A DNA stretch of 11,436 nt from an uncultured Bacteroidales bacterium (GTDB taxonomy: Bacteria > Bacteroidota > Bacteroidia > Bacteroidales > JAUNSR01). The notes under the pieces were generated by a model. The model ran no database searches, was not told the origin of the DNA, and saw only the letters and a list, made by a program, of their open reading frames with translations. The DNA is taken from NCBI GenBank assembly GCA_947074165.1, contig CAMTOT010000060.1:1-11436 (forward strand), read 5' to 3'. Positions 1 to 6,807 of the stretch are shown in pieces. The position numbers and the translations under genes were made by a program. The number at the start of each line of letters is the position of its first letter. The first letter of the stretch is position 1.

Positions 1-1118
1 GAGTTGCTACACAGAACGAAGAGCTTAGAAAACGTTTTATCGGACGTTCTGAGTATCTTGTTAATTTCTTCAGATTCCTTGCGGAAGAGGTGCGCGAACA
101 TCTTGCGGCTATAGGAGCGAAATCTATTGATGAGATTGTTGGTCGTGTGGATCTTCTTGAGCAAAAAGAATGGAATACTAATTCTAAGACTCAAAAGGTT
201 GATATGTCACGTATCATTTACCGTCCGGCAGAAGCAGATGTATTTGCTATCCGTAAGGTGAAAGATCAGCAGCATATGATTGATGAGGTGAAAGACAGAG
301 CACTTATACGTGTATCTATGCCGGCTATCGAATCTCGTATGCCTGTACAGCTTGATTATAAAATATGCAATACAGACCGTTCTGTTGGTGCTATGCTTTC
401 GGGCGAAGTAGCAAAACGTTATGGAAACGCAGGTCTTGACGATGATACTGTAACTGTTACCTTCAAAGGTTCGGCAGGTCAGTCATTTGGAGCTTTCCTT
501 GCGAAAGGTATCCATTTCCGTCTTGAAGGAGATGCTAATGACTACCTTGGAAAAGGTCTTTCAGGCGGTAAGATCACTGTAGTGCCTCCTAAGGGAACAT
601 CATTTGCGGCGGAAGATAATATCATCGCGGGCAATACCCTTCTTTATGGTGCCACTTCGGGCGAGGTATTTATTAATGGTCAGGCCGGTGAGCGTTTCTG
701 TGTTCGTAATTCAGGTGCTATAGCTGTTGTTGAAGGAGCCGGAGACCACTGTTGCGAATATATGACCGGAGGTCGTACTGTAGTGCTTGGTCAGGTTGGT
801 CGTAACTTTGCTGCCGGTATGTCAGGCGGTGTGGCTTATGTACTTGATGAGGCCAACAATTTTGATTATTTCTGTAATATGGAGATGGTAGAGCTTACTC
901 TTGTTGAGGATAAATCGGATGTACGTGAACTTAAACACTACATTCAGAAACATTTTGATCATACAGCTTCACCTCTTGCGCGTAAGATACTTGATAACTG
1001 GTCTGAATATGTAGACAAGTTTATTAAAGTGACTCCTATTGAGTATAAAAAAGTTCTTCATGAAGAGAAAATGAAAGAGCTTCAGAAAAAAATCGCCGAA
1101 GTACAGCGTGACTATTGA
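1..1118 (+). CDS. gltB: Glutamate synthase large subunit, C-terminal part (5' end lies outside the window)
   Basis: Partial gene; the first whole codon is at 3 and 371 residues are in the window before TGA at 1116-1118. GltB takes ammonia from glutamine and, with electrons from GltD, converts 2-oxoglutarate to glutamate in the cytoplasm. The window opens with VATQNEELRKRF. In the family this follows directly after the last cysteine of the 3Fe-4S cluster (C-P-V-G-V-A-T-Q), so the cluster cysteines, FMN domain and N-terminal glutaminase domain must lie to the left. From roughly residue 105 to 300 runs the glycine-rich GXGXG beta-helix domain, seen as repeats such as KGLSGGKITV, YGATSGEVFI, MTGGRTVVLG and AGMSGGVAYV. 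The tail is charged and helical. A GTG at 90 is in frame but internal, because similarity continues upstream of it. gltD follows 64 bases downstream on the same strand, so the two are probably one operon. The family call is very secure. Confidence 0.96.
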   Translation, partial: VATQNEELRKRFIGRSEYLVNFFRFLAEEVREHLAAIGAKSIDEIVGRVDLLEQKEWNTNSKTQKVDMSRIIYRPAEADVFAIRKVKDQQHMIDEVKDRALIRVSMPAIESRMPVQLDYKICNTDRSVGAMLSGEVAKRYGNAGLDDDTVTVTFKGSAGQSFGAFLAKGIHFRLEGDANDYLGKGLSGGKITVVPPKGTSFAAEDNIIAGNTLLYGATSGEVFINGQAGERFCVRNSGAIAVVEGAGDHCCEYMTGGRTVVLGQVGRNFAAGMSGGVAYVLDEANNFDYFCNMEMVELTLVEDKSDVRELKHYIQKHFDHTASPLARKILDNWSEYVDKFIKVTPIEYKKVLHEEKMKELQKKIAEVQRDY

Positions 1119-1140
1119 TAATTATTAATTAAGAATTTAA

Positions 1141-1167
1141 AGAGGGGAGTGTAACAGCTTCCCCTCT
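1141..1167 (+). promoter_or_regulatory. Hairpin in the gltB-gltD gap, next to the gltD start
   Basis: AGAGGGGA (1141-1148) and TCCCCTCT (1160-1167) form a perfect 8-bp GC-rich stem around an 11-base loop. No U-tract follows, so it is not a standard terminator. It ends 3 bases before one possible gltD start (1171) and 15 bases before the preferred one (1183). It may stabilise the mRNA ends or adjust the GltB:GltD ratio; that role is inferred only. Confidence 0.6.
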
Positions 1168-1182
1168 ACAATGATAAAACTT

Positions 1183-2601
1183 ATGGGAAATCCTAAAGCA
1201 TTTTTGACTATACCTCGTAAAGAGGCGGGGTACCGTCCTGTTGAAGAGCGTAAATATGATTTTGGAGAGGTTGAACAGACTCTCAATCCCGAAGACCGTC
1301 GTATCCAGGCATCTCGTTGCATGGACTGTGGCGTGCCCTTCTGCCACTGGGCTTGTCCTCTTGGTAATAAACAGCCTGAATGGCAGGATCTTGTATATAA
1401 AGGAAAATGGAAAGAGGCTTATGACTCGCTTGAGTCTACAAATGACTTTCCTGAGTTTACAGGTCGTATTTGTCCGGCTCTTTGTGAAAAAAGCTGCGTG
1501 CTTAATTTGTCAGACCAACCTGTGACTATTCGTGAGAATGAAGCTGCGATAGCGGAACGTGCATTTAACGAAGGTTTCGTAGTGCCTAAATCACCAAAGA
1601 AACGCTCTGGTAAGACAGTCGCGGTTATTGGTTCGGGTCCGGCAGGTCTTGCTGCAGCAAATCAGCTGAACAGAATGGGGCATACTGTCACTGTGTTTGA
1701 AAAAGATTCTTATTGCGGTGGACTTTTAAGATATGGTATTCCAAATTTTAAATTAAATAAAACGGTTATTGATCGTCGTCTTGCAGTTATGGCTGCCGAA
1801 GGAGTCGAATTCAGAACAAACTGCGCGGTGGGTGTTGATGTACCTGCTAAAGATATTCTTAAGAAATATGACGCAGTATGTCTTACTATAGGAAGCGAGA
1901 CTCCGAGAGATTTGAAGGTAGACGGACGTGATCTTGAGGGTGTTTATTTTGCAATGGAGTTTCTTAAACAGCAGAACCAGATTATAATGGGCGATCATAT
2001 CGCAGATGCTGAACGCATAAATGCAAAAGGGAAGAATGTCCTTGTTATTGGTGGCGGTGACACCGGTTCTGACTGTGTCGGTACTTCGATTCGTCAGGGG
2101 GCTCTTTCTGTTACTCAGATTGAGATTATGCCAAAACCTCCTGTGGGTGCAAATCCAGATACTCCATGGCCTATGTTTCCTATGACTCTTAAAACATCTT
2201 CTTCGCATAAAGAAGGATGTGAGCGTAGATGGAATCTTGATACTAAACAGTTTATCGGCGAAAATGGTAAAGTGAAAGAGGTTGAGATTGAAGAGGTGGC
2301 ATGGACTAAAGATGAGAACGGACGCATGCTTCTTGCTCACTCTGGTAATAAAGAGATAATCAAGGCTGATCTTGTGCTTCTTGCTATGGGATTTGTACAT
2401 CCTATTCATGAAGGTATAGTTGCAGATCTTAAGCTTGAAAAAGATCAGAGAGGAAATGTGAAAACAGATGCTCTTCACGCTACTTCTTCAGCTAAGGTTT
2501 TCGCGGCAGGTGATGTAAATACTGGAGCTTCTCTTGTAGTGAGAGCTATTGACGCGGGACGTAAAACGGCAAAAGCTGTAAACGACTTCCTTAAAGCCTG
2601 A
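1183..2601 (+). CDS. gltD: Glutamate synthase small subunit (NADPH-type, FAD and 4Fe-4S flavoprotein)
   Basis: A complete gene of 472 residues, the usual length for GltD. It oxidises NAD(P)H and passes electrons through FAD and iron-sulfur clusters to GltB for glutamate synthesis. Counting from ATG 1183, the N-terminal cluster-binding cysteines are C46, C49, C54 and C58 (CMDCGVPFCHWAC) and C97, C101 and C105. The FAD-binding GSGPAG is at 150-155 and the second dinucleotide-binding GGGDTG, for NADPH, is at 290-295. The C-terminal FAD contact region includes AAGDVNTG. An in-frame ATG at 1171 would add MIKL. I prefer 1183 because the family typically begins MGNPKAFL and because 1171 is pressed against the upstream hairpin. 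No Shine-Dalgarno sequence is visible at either start, as is normal in Bacteroidetes. A strong terminator follows the stop. Confidence 0.95.
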   Translation: MGNPKAFLTIPRKEAGYRPVEERKYDFGEVEQTLNPEDRRIQASRCMDCGVPFCHWACPLGNKQPEWQDLVYKGKWKEAYDSLESTNDFPEFTGRICPALCEKSCVLNLSDQPVTIRENEAAIAERAFNEGFVVPKSPKKRSGKTVAVIGSGPAGLAAANQLNRMGHTVTVFEKDSYCGGLLRYGIPNFKLNKTVIDRRLAVMAAEGVEFRTNCAVGVDVPAKDILKKYDAVCLTIGSETPRDLKVDGRDLEGVYFAMEFLKQQNQIIMGDHIADAERINAKGKNVLVIGGGDTGSDCVGTSIRQGALSVTQIEIMPKPPVGANPDTPWPMFPMTLKTSSSHKEGCERRWNLDTKQFIGENGKVKEVEIEEVAWTKDENGRMLLAHSGNKEIIKADLVLLAMGFVHPIHEGIVADLKLEKDQRGNVKTDALHATSSAKVFAAGDVNTGASLVVRAIDAGRKTAKAVNDFLKA

Positions 2602-2644
2602 TAGCTTTTCAGACGAATACTTTCCTTAACCTTATGATACACAC

Positions 2645-2681
2645 AAAGCAGTCTCTTCATATGAAGAGACTGCTTTTTTTT
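2645..2681 (+). terminator. Intrinsic terminator of the gltBD unit
   Basis: AAAGCAGTCTCTTCAT (2645-2660) is followed at once by its exact reverse complement (2661-2676), a perfect 32-bp palindrome. It runs into eight Ts (2674-2681). The stem starts 43 bases after the gltD stop. The A-run on the left side is short, so it should act mainly on plus-strand transcripts. Confidence 0.93.
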
Positions 2682-2701
2682 ATTGACAGTGTATATTCTT
2701 A

Positions 2702-2729
2702 TTGACATCTCAGTTTAAATTTATATAAT
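2702..2729 (+). promoter_or_regulatory. E. coli-type -35/-10 match upstream of the aquaporin gene (doubtful as a native promoter)
   Basis: TTGACA (2702-2707), a 16-base spacer and TATAAT (2724-2729) match the sigma-70 consensus exactly in both boxes, and would leave a leader of about 135 bases before the ATG at 2872. The Bacteroidetes primary sigma factor uses other boxes, and none with correct spacing is seen in 2682-2871. TATTGACA occurs twice here (2681-2688 and 2700-2707). The rest of 2682-2871 is AT-rich with no gene; the aquaporin promoter must lie somewhere in it. Confidence 0.25.
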
Positions 2730-2871
2730 TAATATGTAGGTTTTAACTGTTTGTTTTTCATGTGGTTAAACTTGTTTTTAAACACTGTTTTTACAATAAT
2801 AAAAGATAATTTTATTATATCATTGATTAAATAAAGCAATTTATATCAGTAATAAATAAAATTATACGAAA

Positions 2872-3570
2872 ATGAGAAAGTATTTAGCAGAATTAATCGG
2901 GACTATGGTTCTCGTATTATTTGGTTGTGGTAGTGCAATTCTTGGCGGCGGTATGGTAGGTGAAGTCGGACAGGGGATTACGACTCTTGGTGTTGGTATG
3001 TGCTTTGGTTTGGCTGTGTTGGTTATGGTGTACTGTATTGGGCATATATCAGGCTGTCACATCAATCCGGCTATCACACTTGGTGTTTTACTGTCGGGCA
3101 AAATGAGTGGCAAAGACGCGTTGTGGTATATGATATTTCAGTATATAGGCGCTTTAATAGGATCTTTGATTTTGTTTATACTTGTATCTACCGGTAGTCA
3201 CGAAGGGCCGACCGCCACCGGGGCAAATAGTTATAAAGACGGCATGATGGTGCAGGCGTTTGTCATGGAGGCTGTGTTTACATTTGTTCTTGTACTTGTG
3301 GTTTTGGGCGTGACAGATAAAAAATATGGTTGGGGTATAATGGCAGGTGTAGCTATAGGATGGATGGTAGGTCTTGCCAATATAGTTGGTATTCCTATCA
3401 CAGGCACATCTGTTAATCCTGCGCGCAGTTTCGGTCCGGCTATATTTGAAGGCGGTCAGGCATTATCGCAGCTATGGTTGTTCTTTGTAGCTCCTTATCT
3501 TGGCGGAGCTGTAGCAGCAGGGGTGTGGAAAGTTCTTTCCGCTGAAGACGTTCCTTCTGAAGCTAAGTGA
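2872..3570 (+). CDS. aqpZ: Aquaporin, AqpZ-like (MIP family channel)
   Basis: A complete gene of 232 residues, close to E. coli AqpZ in length. It encodes an inner-membrane channel with six hydrophobic segments and two re-entrant loops, for passive passage of water or small neutral solutes. Both NPA boxes are present: HINPAITLG (NPA at 65-67) and SVNPARSFG (NPA at 182-184). Aligning by eye with E. coli AqpZ, the selectivity filter residues are F45, N170, T179 and R185. The second position is normally histidine in water-selective members and glycine in glycerol facilitators, so asparagine is unusual. No Shine-Dalgarno sequence precedes the ATG; the upstream stretch is extremely AT-rich. The gene stands alone between two terminators and converges on the pseudouridine synthase gene. 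The family is certain; water as substrate is inferred from overall similarity, and the symbol is less certain because of N170. Confidence 0.93.
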   Translation: MRKYLAELIGTMVLVLFGCGSAILGGGMVGEVGQGITTLGVGMCFGLAVLVMVYCIGHISGCHINPAITLGVLLSGKMSGKDALWYMIFQYIGALIGSLILFILVSTGSHEGPTATGANSYKDGMMVQAFVMEAVFTFVLVLVVLGVTDKKYGWGIMAGVAIGWMVGLANIVGIPITGTSVNPARSFGPAIFEGGQALSQLWLFFVAPYLGGAVAAGVWKVLSAEDVPSEAK

Positions 3571-3584
3571 TAAAAGCAGATCAA

Positions 3585-3639
3585 AATAAAATAAATACGG
3601 CGAATGGACACTACTGTCATTCGCCGTATTTATTTTATT
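3585..3639. terminator. Two-way terminator between the convergent aquaporin and pseudouridine synthase genes
   Basis: Arms of 22 bases at 3585-3606 and 3618-3639 are exact reverse complements around an 11-base loop. The centre is GC-containing (ACGGCGAATG / CATTCGCCGT) and the outer parts are A-rich on the left and T-rich on the right, so either strand gives a stem followed by a U-rich tail. The right arm runs into the stop codon of the minus-strand gene (3638-3640). Confidence 0.85.
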
Positions 3640-4309
3640 ATTTTTCAAAGCTTCGCCATAAATTATCATTAGGAACCGGAGCTTCGATATAAATCTCCTC
3701 TTTTGACACAGGGTGAGTGAATCTCACACAACGAGCGTGCAAAGATATACCTCCGTCTGGATTGGATCTGTCAAAGCCATATTTTAAATCTCCCTTTATA
3801 GGAGCACCTATTTTAGAAAGCTGGCATCTTATCTGATGATGTCTTCCTGTTTTAAGATCAATCTCCAGAAGAGAATAATTATCACTTCGTCCAATTATCT
3901 TATAGTGTAATATAGCTTTTTTAGAGTTTGGAACCTCTTTGTCGTGAGCAAACGATTTATTTTGTTTCTCATTGCGCACAAGAAAATGTTCGAGTTCAGC
4001 CTCAGGAGCAATGCGATCGTTATTCTTGACAAGAGCCCAATAGGTCTTCTTCACTTCCCCTTTTCTGAACATCTCATTAAGTCTTGTCAGAGCCTTACTT
4101 GTTTTAGCGAAAAGCACTATACCAGATGTTGGTCTGTCAAGCCTGTGCGTCACACCGACAAAAACATTACCTGGTTTATTATATTTCTCTTTAAGATAAT
4201 CTTTCAGGATTTCCGATAGTGGTTTGTCTCCTGTCTTATCTCCCTGTACAATTTCATTACAGGTTTTAGATACTGCTATTATATGATTATCCTCGTAAAT
4301 TACTTCCAT
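3638..4309 (-). CDS. RluA-family rRNA/tRNA pseudouridine synthase
   Basis: A complete gene of 223 residues. These enzymes isomerise specific uridines in 23S rRNA or tRNA to pseudouridine. The catalytic box is HRLDRPTSG with the aspartate at residue 58. The second signature, LKTGRHHQIR, is at 152-161, followed by GDLKYG. There is no N-terminal S4 RNA-binding domain, so the protein resembles the short RluA/TruC type rather than RluD; the exact target uridine cannot be read from sequence. The frame stays open to an ATG at 4339, but that would add MGHFFYTFFF, translated from the terminator hairpin and its A/T tracts, so I chose the ATG at 4309, which begins MEVIYEDNH as family members do. It lies on the same strand as fabG, after fabG's terminator, with no spare room for a separate promoter. 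Confidence 0.92.
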   Translation of the reverse strand: MEVIYEDNHIIAVSKTCNEIVQGDKTGDKPLSEILKDYLKEKYNKPGNVFVGVTHRLDRPTSGIVLFAKTSKALTRLNEMFRKGEVKKTYWALVKNNDRIAPEAELEHFLVRNEKQNKSFAHDKEVPNSKKAILHYKIIGRSDNYSLLEIDLKTGRHHQIRCQLSKIGAPIKGDLKYGFDRSNPDGGISLHARCVRFTHPVSKEEIYIEAPVPNDNLWRSFEK

Positions 4310-4323
4310 AAAAAAAAATGTAT

Positions 4324-4360
4324 AAAAAAAGTGTCCCAAAAATAATCATTTTTGGGACAC
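4324..4360 (-). terminator. Intrinsic terminator of the tetR-fabH-fabG operon
   Basis: On the minus strand a perfect 13-bp stem is formed by bases 4348-4360 and 4331-4343 (GTGTCCCAAAAAT and its reverse complement) with a 4-base loop. It is followed by seven Us (the A-run at 4324-4330). It starts 26 bases after the fabG stop and ends 14 bases before the pseudouridine synthase start. Confidence 0.9.
4337..4344 (-). promoter_or_regulatory. Possible -7 element inside the fabG terminator
   Basis: Read on the minus strand, this is TATTTTTG, an exact fit to the Bacteroidetes -7 consensus TAnnTTTG. It would start transcription about 20-25 bases before the pseudouridine synthase ATG at 4309. No TTTG-like -33 box is found at the usual distance of about 19 bases, and the match is made of the terminator's own stem, so it may be chance. 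Confidence 0.25.
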
Positions 4361-4386
4361 TCTGTATATTAATCTGTTCAAATAGA

Positions 4387-5133
4387 TTACATATTCATTC
4401 CGCCACAGCAGTGAAGTACCTGACCAGTCATGTAAGAAGACATATCAGAAGCAAGGAACGTACAAACGTTAGCTACATCTTCCGGAGTACCTCCGCGACG
4501 AAGAGGGATCTGGTTAGCCCACTGTTTTTTAACATCGTCAGTAAGCTGATCAGTCATTTCTGTTATAATGAATCCCGGAGCTACACAGTTAGCGCGCACT
4601 CCGCGAGAACCAAGTTCTTTTGCCACAGATTTCGCCATACCGATCATACCAGCTTTTGAAGAAGCGTAGTTTACCTGACCTGCGTTACCAGATACACCAA
4701 CTACAGAGCTCATGTTGATGATGCTGCCACCTTTTTGTTTCATCATAATAGGACAGCAAGCGTGGATGAAGTTGAATGCAGATTTAAGGTTTACATTAAT
4801 AACCATATCAAACTGCTGCTCAGTCATACGCATCAAAAGACCGTCACGAGTGATACCTGCATTGTTTACAAGAATATCGATACGACCAAATTCTTTATGG
4901 ATTTCAGCCACTACGTTTTTAGTATCATCAAAGCTTGCAGCGTTAGAAGCAAAACCTTTAACTTTTACGCCAAGGGCAGCAATCTCTTCTTCTGTTTTCT
5001 TAGCGTTTTCATCGATTGCCAAATCCGTAAAAGCGATATCCGCACCTTCCTGTGCAAATTTGATAGCGATAGCTTTACCAATACCGCGAGCCGCGCCTGT
5101 GATAACAGCTACTTTACCTTGTAGTAATTTCAT
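4387..5133 (-). CDS. fabG: 3-oxoacyl-[acyl-carrier-protein] reductase
   Basis: A complete gene of 248 residues, typical for FabG. It reduces 3-oxoacyl-ACP to 3-hydroxyacyl-ACP with NADPH, the first reduction in each fatty-acid elongation cycle, in the cytoplasm. It is a classical short-chain dehydrogenase: nucleotide-binding TGAARGIG at 12-19, NNAG at 90-93, and the catalytic set N115, S143, Y156 and K160 (YASSK). The C-terminus ends LHCCGGMNM, where many FabGs have VDGG; two cysteines replace that pair. It is the last gene of the tetR-KAS III-fabG run, 92 bases after the KAS III-like gene, and a hairpin lies in that gap. No Shine-Dalgarno sequence precedes the ATG. It reads like the housekeeping Bacteroidales FabG rather than a specialised reductase, but substrate preference cannot be seen from sequence. 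Confidence 0.93.
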   Translation of the reverse strand: MKLLQGKVAVITGAARGIGKAIAIKFAQEGADIAFTDLAIDENAKKTEEEIAALGVKVKGFASNAASFDDTKNVVAEIHKEFGRIDILVNNAGITRDGLLMRMTEQQFDMVINVNLKSAFNFIHACCPIMMKQKGGSIINMSSVVGVSGNAGQVNYASSKAGMIGMAKSVAKELGSRGVRANCVAPGFIITEMTDQLTDDVKKQWANQIPLRRGGTPEDVANVCTFLASDMSSYMTGQVLHCCGGMNM

Positions 5134-5152
5134 ATTTCTAAAATTTTTAAAT

Positions 5153-5189
5153 TACAATAATCCGACATTTTTCGGGTCGTTTTATTGTA
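5153..5189. repeat. Inverted repeat in the KAS III-fabG gap
   Basis: TACAATAA (5153-5160) pairs with TTATTGTA (5182-5189), and inside it CGAC (5163-5166) pairs with GTCG (5176-5179). Both are centred on 5171, with one 2-base internal mismatch and a 9-base loop. There is no U-tract for a terminator. It could be an mRNA hairpin that separates translation or stability of the two genes, or a protein-binding site. Its ACAAT/ATTGT half-sites also occur in the palindrome upstream of tetR. Confidence 0.55.
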
Positions 5190-5225
5190 TCTATAATGTT
5201 ATAATAATTTCCAATAAAAATATTA

Positions 5226-6170
5226 TCAGAACTTAACAAGCACTCCGCCGCTTGAATATCCTCCGCCGAATACACAAAGACCAACTATATCTCCCGGTTT
5301 GAATGTATCTTCAAACTGAGCCATAACAAGACCGGTCGACGCAGCTCCTGTATTACCAAGCTCTTCGATATTGTTTAAGAACGCCGATTCATCACGTTTA
5401 AGCTGATGAGCAACGTTAGCGACAATACGTTTATTAGCCTGGTGGCATATAATATATGTAAGGTCTTCAACAGTCATATTGTTAGTTGATGTGATGTGCT
5501 CAAGCGCATCAATCATATATTTACATGCGTGCATAAAAACGTCGCGACCGTCAGGCATAGTGATACCATCTTCTTTAGGTTTCAGACATACACCCATAGG
5601 CCCTTTGCCGATATGACCAAGTCCACGCGTATAGATATCAAGAATTTCAGCTTCGCCCTCTTTACACTGTTCTTTAGAAATAAAGAACGCTACAGCCGCA
5701 TCTCCCCATAGATGACCCGCTTTAGGGTCTGAAGGATTGCTGTAATAAGTGTTGTGTTCTGAGCTGATAAGCAATGCTTTTTTAGCTTTGCCCATTGCAA
5801 AATAGCCTTCAATAATCTCAAGTCCGTTTACTAAAGACGAACAAGCTGATGAGATATACACTGCTTTAGCGTTTGGCATATTAAACTCACGCTGAGCGAC
5901 ATGTGCCAGTGTAGCAACCGTGTCAAGAGGAGAGTATGATGCCGCTACAATAAGATCAACATCCTCTACGCTATAAGGTAGTTTTGATATTGCATCTTCA
6001 ATAGCTTTCAATCCCATTGTATGAGCATCCTCTTCAGCCGCTGCCTTAGATCGCGTTTTGATACCTGTACGCTGCTCAATCCATTCACTTGTTAATCCGT
6101 TCAACTCAAGAAAGTGTTCGTTGGGAACTCTTTCTGCCGGGATATAATATCCCATAGCGTTAATAAACAT
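5226..6170 (-). CDS. 3-oxoacyl-ACP synthase III-like protein (KAS III, FabH family)
   Basis: A complete gene of 314 residues, the usual length for FabH. KAS III enzymes start fatty-acid chains by condensing an acyl-CoA with malonyl-ACP. The thiolase-fold Cys-His-Asn triad is intact: C110 in SSACSS, H243 in CHQANKRI and N273 in LGNTGAAS. Two residues that bind CoA in E. coli FabH (W32, R36) have equivalents at W30 and R34 (EWIEQRTGI). The Asp-Arg pair around E. coli R151 is missing: here the stretch reads SDPKAGHLWGD and is about three residues shorter. I therefore leave the symbol blank, because this may be a paralogue with another acyl donor rather than the housekeeping FabH. It begins 10 bases after the tetR stop, so it is almost certainly co-transcribed with it, and fabG follows. 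The start at 6170 gives MFINAMGYYIP, which fits the family N-terminus. Confidence 0.88.
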   Translation of the reverse strand: MFINAMGYYIPAERVPNEHFLELNGLTSEWIEQRTGIKTRSKAAAEEDAHTMGLKAIEDAISKLPYSVEDVDLIVAASYSPLDTVATLAHVAQREFNMPNAKAVYISSACSSLVNGLEIIEGYFAMGKAKKALLISSEHNTYYSNPSDPKAGHLWGDAAVAFFISKEQCKEGEAEILDIYTRGLGHIGKGPMGVCLKPKEDGITMPDGRDVFMHACKYMIDALEHITSTNNMTVEDLTYIICHQANKRIVANVAHQLKRDESAFLNNIEELGNTGAASTGLVMAQFEDTFKPGDIVGLCVFGGGYSSGGVLVKF

Positions 6171-6180
6171 AAAGTTCGTT

Positions 6181-6759
6181 TTACTTTTTTATTCCGTTAA
6201 ATACTATACTTAATATATAGTCTCTCAAAGTGAGGCGAGTGATGCCCAACTCCGAAAAGACCCCCCTTATATAGGGTACATCCAATCCGCGTAAAGAATA
6301 ATGTATCACAAGCGCGCCAACCTCTACATTTGGTACGTTGAAGATACCTTCGTTTACGCCCTGAGTTAATATCTTCTTTAATATTTCTATCTCCTGTGCG
6401 TCAAACTGCTTACGTACCTGCTCGACTCTCCATATGTCTCTGAAAAACTCGGCTCTTAATGTCCCGTTTCTGAACACTACATCTTTAATAGCGTCCATCC
6501 TTCTGAATACATATTTTACCAGTTTCTCATCCGCAGCTATATTTTGAGGCACTACAGTGTGAAGACCCACCACAAGATGGGCGAGCTCACTTTCTACAAC
6601 GGCATCGTAAATCTCATTTTTGCTTTTAAAATAGGTATATAATGTGCGGCGACCTTTTTTAGATGCTTTGGCGATATCATTCATTGTAGTGTTTTCTACA
6701 CCTTCGCGAGCAAATAGCTGTCGCGCAACATCAACGAGCATATCACGGGTCTTTGACAT
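6181..6759 (-). CDS. TetR/AcrR-family transcriptional regulator
   Basis: A complete gene of 192 residues, typical of the family. These are dimeric repressors that leave DNA when a small ligand fills the C-terminal domain. The N-terminal helix-turn-helix is clear: ARQLFAREGVENTTMNDIA leads into KKGRRTLYTYFKSKNEIYDAV, with the DNA-reading part at about residues 25-44. The C-terminal two thirds are helical and show no motif that names a ligand. It is the first gene of an operon with a KAS III-like gene (10-base gap) and fabG, so control of acyl-chain synthesis with an acyl-CoA or acyl-ACP type signal is a fair inference but is not shown. It has the clearest Shine-Dalgarno sequence in the window. 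A palindrome in its own leader is a candidate operator, which would mean self-regulation. Confidence 0.92.
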   Translation of the reverse strand: MSKTRDMLVDVARQLFAREGVENTTMNDIAKASKKGRRTLYTYFKSKNEIYDAVVESELAHLVVGLHTVVPQNIAADEKLVKYVFRRMDAIKDVVFRNGTLRAEFFRDIWRVEQVRKQFDAQEIEILKKILTQGVNEGIFNVPNVEVGALVIHYSLRGLDVPYIRGVFSELGITRLTLRDYILSIVFNGIKK

Positions 6760-6768
6760 ATTTTTATT

Positions 6769-6774
6769 TCTCCT
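6769..6774 (-). promoter_or_regulatory. Shine-Dalgarno sequence of the tetR gene
   Basis: On the minus strand this reads AGGAGA, 9 bases before the ATG at 6759, and supports that start. It is the only strong ribosome binding site in the window. Confidence 0.7.
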
Positions 6775-6807
6775 ATTTTCGTTTGAGCACTAATTTAATC
6801 CTTGTTA

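Noticed and set aside
90..92. GTG as the start of the gltB gene
   Set aside because: Family sequence continues in frame upstream to the window edge (VATQNEEL from position 3), so the GTG is internal.
1753..2478. A 241-codon open frame on the minus strand opposite gltD
   Set aside because: It is antisense to a certain gene, its translation shows no family motif, and it reflects the codon use of gltD.
2767..2774. TAAACTTG as the aquaporin -7 element
   Set aside because: It matches seven of eight positions, but the only nearby TTTG (2750-2753) is just 13 bases away, too close for a -33 box.
4310..4339. Extended start of the pseudouridine synthase at 4339
   Set aside because: The extra ten residues come from the terminator stem and its A/T tracts and do not resemble the family N-terminus.
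4712..5236. A 174-codon open frame on the plus strand opposite fabG
   Set aside because: It is a shadow of fabG: low-complexity, cysteine/isoleucine/serine-rich translation with no recognisable domain.
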